A stretch of 64,000 bases of DNA, taken from Corylus avellana. Its lineage: Eukaryota; Streptophyta; Magnoliopsida; Fagales; Betulaceae. Below, piece after piece: positions 57,196-64,000 of the stretch. A model generated the notes under the pieces. It searched no databases and had not been told where the DNA came from. It saw only the letters and a list, made by a program, of their open reading frames with translations. Position numbers and translations under genes: made by a program. The first letter of the stretch is position 1. Each line of letters opens with the position of its first letter. The DNA is taken from positions 39,785,321 through 39,849,320 of the forward strand of contig NC_081542.1 of the NCBI RefSeq assembly GCF_901000735.1, given 5' to 3'.

Positions 57196-57352
57196 CATTA
57201 AAAAAGGGAGCGCTTGCTTAGGAAGCGCCCTCATTCTAAAAAGGGGGAGCTTGCTTAGGAAGTGCCCCCTTTTTTAAAAGGGAGTGTTTTTCACCAGTAA
57301 ACACCCCCTTTTGAAAAAGGGGGCGCTTTGTTTCAAACGTCCCCTTTTCGAA
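57196..57352. repeat. Array of four GC-rich hairpins
   Basis: Four consecutive inverted repeats of 30-38 bp: gggagcgctt...aagcgccct, aaaaagggggagctt...aagtgccccct, aaaagggagtgtt...aacacccccttt, aaaaagggggcgcttt...aacgtcccctttt. Spaced almost without gaps, unlike anything else in the window. Confidence 0.8.
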
Positions 57353-57515
57353 GCACTTTTAAGTAAAAAAACGTCTCAAACTTAAATTCTAATCGCCATA
57401 AAAACCGACGTGTCCTAAGTTCCCTTAATCAAGCGTTGCGAAATTAATATAGACTCTTTTTTGGCCAAAAATGCCCCAAATAACCATATCACTAACCCTT
57501 GTTTTTTTTTTTTGT

Positions 57516-58868
57516 GGTGTGATATATCTCATATTGAGGGAACCACTTAAATCCTAGTGTTATCTATGTATGATTGTCTTCTCTTATTTAACATAATTGT
57601 GGTCTTTTGCACAACAAGTAGTATCAGAGCTAAGCTTTGAGATTCAAATTAATGATAAATATGACAAGTACCAAGTATGAAGTAGAGAAGTTGAATGAGA
57701 AAAACAATTTCTTTCTTTAGCAGAGAATGATGAATGATCTTTTGATTTAGTAAGGAATCTACAAGATGTTATTGGGAAATACGAAGAAACACGAGAAGAT
57801 GAATGATGATGATTGGGAGGAGATGGACGCAAAGGCTGCCAATGAGATCCATCTTAATTTTTCAAATGAAGTCATTCACATTGTGATTGATGAATTAAAA
57901 GTAGAGTTAATTTGGCAGAAATTAGAGAGTATGTATATGGTGAAGAATTTGACGAATAAATTGAACGTGAAAAAACAACTATATGGTTTACAAATGGAGG
58001 AAATACAAATTTGCCAGAGCACCTCAACAAATTCAATATGTTGAATACACAGTCATTTAATTTTGGAGTGAAGATTAAAGATAAGATAAAACAATACTTC
58101 TATTGGTATCGCTTCCCCTTTCTTATGATCACATGGTTACAAGATTGTTATATGGTAGAGAGATTCTAGCGTTTGAAGAGGTGACCATATCTCTCTTATC
58201 GTATGAGAGGTAAAGCAAACCTGTCAATGATCAGGCTGATGAGCTTGTGGTATGATTTGAACCAAAATGCGTAAGCAGTCTTGGTATAAGTCACAATTGG
58301 CATATGGTAAAGAATCTTGGTTAGATGCATAAGATGTGGAGCACTATTATTGTCACAAGAAATGGGACTACATAAGATTTTACATGCTAATGAAACAAGA
58401 CTTGGAAGATAATAAGAATTAAAAATGTTCTGCAAATTCAGTCAGCATGGCCAATGATGAGTTCGATGACAGTAAGGTTAGGCTATTGTGAAGAATCTTG
58501 GTTTTTTCCCAGTTGTGCCGCACAAAGAGATTATAAGAGAGTGGTGACGCTTTAAAGAAAAAACTAGGGAAAAATAGTTGCTTTGTGAGAGAGAAAAAGA
58601 GAGAAACAAAGTTGGAGCTTGTCCCAGCAAAAGAATGATTTATATTTCTGTCTTTTGTATTTTTTTTTAAGAAATAATCTCTATTATGTAATAGAGAGAT
58701 TTGTGTGTATTGGTGTAATACTCCATAAAAACACTTGTTTTAAAAAAGGATTAAAAACGTGGTTAATGATTTCATAAAACATGGTTTTATAACAAAAGAC
58801 CTAAACCCTAGTAAGTAACCTAACCCCTTGAGTCTTTTAAGGCAAAACCCAGAACCTACCCCTTTCTG
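57516..58868 (+). mobile_element. Copia LTR tail, primer site and gag remnant, copy 2
   Basis: Direct repeat of 55836-57190 at about 96-97% identity by eye, including primer site (57623) and gag (57766-58044 is the longest open piece: NDDDWEEMDAKAANEIHLNF, LWQ-type core IWQKLESMYM). It lacks the TAG of copy 1 at 57843. Both copies end at the same point (gcaaaacccaga...ctacccctttct), so the duplication includes non-coding DNA. Confidence 0.75.
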
Positions 58869-58913
58869 ACCATATGTACTCCCAACAATACAGTACGTAC
58901 ACACGTCTTTATT

Positions 58914-59100
58914 GAGGACGTATACCATGGGGACCACCCATACGTACGCACCGATCTTTAGTGAGGACGTACGCCTGGGGACCACCCGTACGTACGCACT
59001 TATCTTTAGTGAGGACGTACGCCGAGGGATCACTCGTACGTACGCACCTGTCTTTAGTGAGGACGTACGTCGAGGGACCACCCGCACGTACGCTCACCAA
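58914..59100. repeat. 48-bp minisatellite rich in cgtacg
   Basis: Four copies of a 48-bp unit (ggacgtacgcctggggacca ... gcac.tatctttagtga). Because 48 is a multiple of three, both strands read open through it (minus: repeats of RRTSSLKIGAYVRVVP), giving false coding signal. Further single cgtacg motifs flank it at 58895, 59133, 59170 and 59190. Confidence 0.9.
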
Positions 59101-61150
59101 TCTTTGACCTTGTGGAAAATACACCAGGACGTACGCTTGAACCCTTTTACCCAATGTACAATAGTACCGTACGTAAGCCCTTAGTACCGTACGTACGCTG
59201 CCACTCTGAAAAGCAGTTTTAACCCATTACCCACTTTGCCAGGCTAGTGCACGCCTTCCCCTCTTATAAATACCCCCTATTCAACCTTCAGCCATCCCTA
59301 CACCCCTAGAAAACCCTAAATCCTAGTGTGAGAAGTGAGTTTGAGAGGGAGAAGGAAGAGAGTTTTGTGTTCTTGCCATCTGCTAAGGTAACCCCTTGCC
59401 CATTTCTATACTTTTAATGATGTTCTTACTGCTTTCCTGATGTTATGTGTTTTAAAGACACTATCTTAAGCTTTTGCATTCCTTTTCTTACAAAACCAAG
59501 AAATAATTTCAAAAGACATTAAAGCACATATTTGATTCCTTATGTTGGATAATATTTAGTTTTCTTACAATGCATGTATTTATTTAGTAGCCTAGAAGGA
59601 GATATAGTAGCCTATAGACTTCATCGAAGCTTCAAAACACAGTTTAGAGCTTTTGGCTGGAATACCTAACTCACTGCCCGGACGTATGACTAAGAGGTCA
59701 GGCGTCTGCCCTTTAGCTTCACTTGTGCAACTTAGGTTCCAACAACCCTATTGTTAGATAAGGCTTAGTACCATACTCATAGAAGTCTTCTAGTACTATG
59801 CATAACGATGTGTCGTATTTTGTTATAGCAAGGTTTTTGTGATATTAGAGGACTCAAGCAAGCGCACGAAGTAAGTAAACACTTACGAACACTTTCTTTA
59901 AAAATGTGAGATATGTCAGTTGACTGACCACGCGTATGATATGAGCATGTCTACTTTTTGTAATAACTTGCTAACTGCTTTAATAACTAGTTGATAAGAT
60001 GCATCGTATGATATGGTACATCGGTACGTGCGGAATAATGGCCATGGGCTTACTATATAGAGATCATTTTATGGTCAACATGTGTGTCTAAGGGCCTTGG
60101 ATCCAGTAGTTTTTGTTACCTGTGCAGCCATTGCCAAATGGTTAGTCATTAGAGGATGTACATTTCTAATAGTGTGGGCCACCCGAGGTCGGACTCGGTT
60201 GGGTTGCTAGTGCTAGACGGTAGCGTACAATGGCCGGGACACCGGCATTGTATTACAGGTCCATCGAGATTGTACCAACCCTGCTGAGAATGAATAATAT
60301 CTCGGGTAGACCATACATGAGAGTTATGACCTATAAAGCATTAGTTTTTCTACATTAAAATACTTAAGCGATTATTGCCGGGAGTACACCACCCTTTATT
60401 TAACCAAACCATATTTTTAAGGTGTATTAACAGAACCAACACCTCCTTTCAAACTTTATCAAATGGCATGTTTCTTTCTGTTTAATAATAATAAGCTCAT
60501 GTCATACCAATTGTAATGTTTACTTACTAAGTCATTAGACTTACGCTGTTATTACTCTTATAGGGAACATGTTTCTAGAACTCAAGAGTGGCATGGTTGC
60601 CACTACGGACTTTGCTTAGGGTTCTCATGTTGGTATCAGGTTTGCCTAATGTTTTTATTAGTTGCTCAATGTCTTTAATTTCGCGGAATATACTTGTCCC
60701 TGTAATGATTAATAGATTCTCATATTTATTTATTCATATGCATTAACTCTGATAATACTTAGAGGGGTGATTTCTCATTGAGCCACAAGTTGGTTAAACT
60801 GTGATAATTGCCAATAACCTTACCAGACTAACCGATGCTAGTTTTGGGGGCTTACAATTAGGGCTTTAGGTTCTATGTGATTTTCTTTCTACTATTTTTG
60901 TACTCCATCTTTGATAGTGAGTTTCTTAATGATTGCCTTTGCCAATTGACGTACCTCACATTAAGGGAACCACTTAAATCTTAATGTTCTTTGTGTGTGA
61001 TTGGCTTGCCTTCTTTACTGTCATTGTGGTCTTTTACTCAAAATGGCTCATACTTGTTATATTTAGTTCATATGAGCCATTTTTCTCCTATGAGACTGGC
61101 CAAAATACCTTTTGCGATATAGTAAATAGCTGCTTCTAGATATTGAGTGT
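59100..61150 (+). repeat. LTR-derived sequence with promoter; start of unit C
   Basis: A TATA box (tataaata, 59265-59272) followed by a pyrimidine/A-rich leader (aaaaccctaaatcctagtg) looks like an LTR promoter. From 59828 on it repeats 1-1330, and 60890-61040 is the Copia LTR tail. No protein-coding region. The short frames here are not shared with the first copy. Confidence 0.55.
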
Positions 61151-61868
61151 AGCACACTACATTAATAAAATATTAATTTTTTTTTTCTTTAAAGAATTAA
61201 TTAAAAAAAATTTAAAAATAATATTTAAATAAAATTGAGAGTATAATAGAGAATTTGTTAAAGTGTATAGAAAAATGCAACAGCAAAAATAGAAATTTGC
61301 ACTTTTTTCGCTAGGTATTTAGGTACTATTAATGAAAATGCTATGATTGTAATTAGTTCCATATAGAAAGTGACCCCACCCCGTTCTGCCGTTCGTGCTA
61401 AAAATAGGAACTAGTAATTTTAGCTCCATTTTTAATATCAAGAGATATAATTTTATTGAATAACAGGAGGCCGGTTAGAATCACGTTAGGTGGCTTGAAT
61501 GGCGTGAAGGACAAAGGAATTTCTCTTATGTGGAGCAAAATAAAAAATAGAGAAATAAAAATGCGACTAACATTATAAAAATAACCATACATATAATACC
61601 ACCTACCGGTGGTGGTGGTTAAGTAGTCTCAAGCAAATTGTTTCAGCCCTTCATGAGCAGTACTTCAACAGATAGGTGCTATCATAGTCACGTCAAAGTA
61701 AAATAACTACAATTGAGTTCTCACTTACTTTTTTGAAAAAAAAAAAAAAAAAAAAAAAAAAAACATACATAATTCCAACAACATGACTTTTTTCTTTCTC
61801 ATAACATAATTCAGTACATAAATGTCCAGCTCTCCAAAATAATTTCTCTTATGATTTCAAATAATTAA
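61151..61868. repeat. Unit C sequence, uninterrupted
   Basis: Matches 1331-1640 and 3064-3441 without the hAT insertion, and so gives its empty site at about 61480-61495. No gene seen. Confidence 0.8.
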
Positions 61869-62296
61869 GGAGAAACTTCACAAAACTCTCTAAACCTTTA
61901 CACGTTTAAAATTATTTCTTCGAAGTTCAAAAACTCTCAATTTAGTGTATCAAACTTTTCAATTGTTCGCAATGTCTCATTTCCATTAGGATTTTCGTTC
62001 AATCTTTTCAAAATACCCATTTTTTTTATTAAAAAATTACAAAGATTTAGGTATAGGTATTTTTGCATATTTCATTAAATCCTAACCAACGCCTAATCTT
62101 TGCAATTTCTATTTTATTTTTTATTATTAAAAAATATGGGTACTTTGGAAATTTTGAAATTTTTAACAAAAAATCCTAACGGAATGAGACATTGCAAAAA
62201 ATAAAAAATTCGATACCCTAAATTAAAATTTTTTGAACTTCAAATAAATAGTTTCAAAACGAGTAAAAATTCAGAGAAATTTTTTAAAATCTCTCC
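61869..62296. mobile_element. Mutator-type foldback MITE, 428 bp
   Basis: Complete element: left end ggagaaact, right end (complement) ggagagatt, long pairing arms, and a perfect 9-bp duplication aataattaa at 61860-61868 and 62297-62305. The right duplication touches the stop codon of the CLE-I gene at 62306. A 9-bp duplication fits the Mutator superfamily. Confidence 0.9.
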
Positions 62297-62305
62297 AATA
62301 ATTAA

Positions 62306-62551
62306 TTAATGATGCCTAGGATCTGGTCCACCCGGACTACTTCGATTAGGCTCATCATTTAGCTGCCTCTTCACTGTTACCTGGAATCCCAATCTCATGT
62401 TGGCCATAGCTTTAGCATCCAGAAGCATTGGTAGGTAGGGTTTGTTTGGACTCCTGGCCTCCATAAATGGAATGAAAGGGCGAGCTTCAGACCATGCCAA
62501 TGGGTGAAAGACTAAGATGAGGCATAACCATAAGCTCAAGTACTTAGCCAT
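62306..62551 (-). CDS. CLE signalling peptide precursor (subfamily I), intact
   Basis: 81 residues, no intron. Signal peptide MAKYLSLWLCLILVF... to about residue 22 (WSEARP follows), prodomain with RSPNKPYLPMLLDAKAMAN and FQVTVKRQLNDEPN, and the exact C-terminal dodecapeptide RSSPGGPDPRHH (residues 70-81), then TAA. The Arabidopsis CLE1-CLE7 group carries the same PGGPDPxHH core. Expected to be secreted and processed to a 12-13-residue ligand of LRR receptor kinases. It is the only one of three subfamily I copies with its peptide. The MITE duplication begins at the base after the stop, so the whole 3' UTR comes from the MITE. Confidence 0.9.
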   Translation of the reverse strand: MAKYLSLWLCLILVFHPLAWSEARPFIPFMEARSPNKPYLPMLLDAKAMANMRLGFQVTVKRQLNDEPNRSSPGGPDPRHH

Positions 62552-62633
62552 ATTTCTTCTCAGATTTCTGCAACAGCCGGTGAGGTTTCAAGGTAAGAAG
62601 GCAGGATTTGTGTCAATGTATTTGCTTATGTTT

Positions 62634-62656
62634 CACGTGAGAAGCATTTATAGAAT
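62634..62656 (-). promoter_or_regulatory. G-box and TATA-like element of intact CLE-I gene
   Basis: CACGTG at 62634-62639 and, on the minus strand, ctataaatgc ending near 62645. About 95-100 bp before the ATG. Conserved in unit A (4144-4166). Confidence 0.5.
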
Positions 62657-62659
62657 TAC

Positions 62660-64000
62660 TCAATCCAATGTTTGAGCAAGAATAACATTATTTATAATCA
62701 TATCTGAGTTGTCATTTTAATTTGTTTATCAACAAAAGAAGCATAGGGAGTTCGAATCTGACTCGATTTCAATCTGTACATACTCGATCTGCAGTTTGAA
62801 AACAAAGTGGGCACGCACAAAAAGTTTCCTCTTTAAAACATTCCCTAATTGATTAGAGACATTCTTTTTGGTTTCTTCTTCCGGATGTCTATCACGTACA
62901 TTTTTCCCTATTTGATCACCCCAAGGGGTAACTAAGTAGGTTTAGTTTAATATATCATGCACATCTTCGGTCAATTATTGGCGTCCACCTATAATCGTCA
63001 CTAAAAATAAATTAAAGCAAGAAACAGTGCTAAAAGATAAATACTTTTTTGTATTCTGACGTCCATTTCGCATATATTTAAGCTGAGTTGCTTGCTCTAT
63101 CCACTCTTAATTAAAAATGAGAAGAAAAAAAAAAAAAAAAAAAACCACCAATGGTGAATTCCCACATTTCCCACCTTAATTATCTGTTAAGATATAAATT
63201 TATACTTAATTACTTCTCTTTTCCATAATTGGATATGATATATATATATATATAATGCAAGCATAACGTTTTTATTGCTTGAAAACACTCATTAAATGGT
63301 GCTCCATGAACATTGAATTTTTTTTTTTTTGAAGGATGAACATTGAATTAAGTTGGGAGTAAGGTAGAGATTTCCTTCTATCTTTAGATGGCTTCTTTAT
63401 TCTTCACAATTCGCAAGATTCCTCATCAATAAATAGAGCTCAACACAATGAATTAAGTTTTTAACTTCAACTGTGTTGTATGTAGTGGGAATATGATTTT
63501 ATATGAAGATGGATGAGCGGCTATTTATCTTTAAAAACTAAAATTTATGCGAATTGTGTGTTTAATCGTTTAACCAAAATTATTATACTATATTTACTAA
63601 TAGAGTTTTCCTCTTTTAAAGTCAAAAACTTGTCCTCTTCTTATTGAATATTATTGGGAAGAATAACCTAACGATTATATATATTAGAGTCAAATACTTA
63701 AGTCTCTTATTTCATGGAGTGGGGAAGCATAAAAGAATGTGTTTATGGCATATGGTATAGGTTGCTTCTTTCTAAATGATGTTAAAATCTCTATGGACTT
63801 CACCATTCACATTTCCTCACACATACTCGCATATATAATATGGAATTGGTAGTTACTTGGTGTCAATGGCAGAGTTAAGATTTTTGTTAACAAGGAGCAA
63901 GATTAAAAAAAAATACAATTGAACAAGAATTGATTAAAAATGTTAAAAAATACAACTAACGAACTAAATACATTAATTCAACAAAATTTAATTATCATTT
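62660..64000. repeat. Unit C downstream of CLE-I, no gene seen
   Basis: 62660-63110 matches units A and D and includes the empty site of the 753-bp hAT element at 62958-62965. 63180-63340 resembles 23380-23540 (aattggatatgataatgcaagcataac, ggtgctccatga). 63690-64000 is the reverse complement of 38220-38522. A CLE-II partner, if present, would lie beyond the window. Confidence 0.6.

Noticed and set aside
58914..59100. CRISPR-like array
   Set aside because: Contiguous tandem repeat without variable spacers, in a plant nuclear context.
58740..59184. Overlapping long frames on both strands
   Set aside because: Produced by the 48-bp minisatellite, whose length is a multiple of three; not genes.

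Overview
The window is nuclear DNA of a eudicot plant. It is AT-rich and carries non-LTR elements with DUF4283/zinc-knuckle ORF1 proteins, Copia and Gypsy LTR remnants, hAT, PIF/Harbinger and Mutator-like elements with intact target-site duplications, a tRNA-derived SINE, and small secreted CLE signalling-peptide genes. I cannot name the species. Runs of N at 7929-8028, 10796-10895, 26951-27002 and 31032-31131 show a scaffolded assembly; three are exactly 100 N, so probably of unknown true size.

The only host genes I can support are a cluster of CLE peptide genes and their wrecks, in two subfamilies. Subfamily I (minus strand): 62306-62551 is intact and ends in RSSPGGPDPRHH; 3825-4061 and 24501-24803 keep promoter, signal peptide and prodomain but have lost the CLE dodecapeptide. 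Subfamily II: 22788-23000 (plus) is intact and ends in RASPGGPDPEHH; 5249-5572 (minus) and a fragment at 38632-38680 (minus) break just before the dodecapeptide. The genes lie in duplicated segments: unit A (about 1-12790), unit B/D (about 24594-25065 continued at 34505-39110, split by a nested retrotransposon), unit C (about 59826-64000), plus an inverted piece of the unit start at 12688-12793/19083-19600. Comparing units gives clean empty sites that date and delimit many insertions.

Layout: 1-1640 LTR-derived unit start; 1641-3063 hAT-like insertion; 3442-5572 CLE wrecks, a Mutator-type MITE and a 753-bp hAT element; 5745-10261 large imperfect palindrome with internally deleted Copia fragments, centred near an assembly gap; 10262-11264 solo LTR; 12794-19082 decayed LINE holding a 423-bp TRIM inside its reverse transcriptase; 19689-21440 hAT transposase wreck; 22440-23175 intact CLE gene with promoter and a MITE behind it; 25066-34504 gag-only LTR retrotransposon whose right LTR contains two PIF/Harbinger copies; 34505-39110 rest of unit B/D with several small insertions; 39210-44081 CACTA-like ends around a hAT element and a minus-strand caulimovirid-like relic; 44941-50796 near-full-length LINE; 51151-55320 foldback elements and a LINE fragment; 55790-58868 direct 1.35-kb duplication of a Copia gag region with a hairpin array between; 58914-59100 48-bp minisatellite; 59100-61150 LTR sequence; 61869-62551 MITE abutting the stop codon of an intact CLE gene.

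Nothing looks like a new enzymatic system. The most unusual signal is the repeated loss of the CLE dodecapeptide, at nearly the same place, in four of six gene copies.
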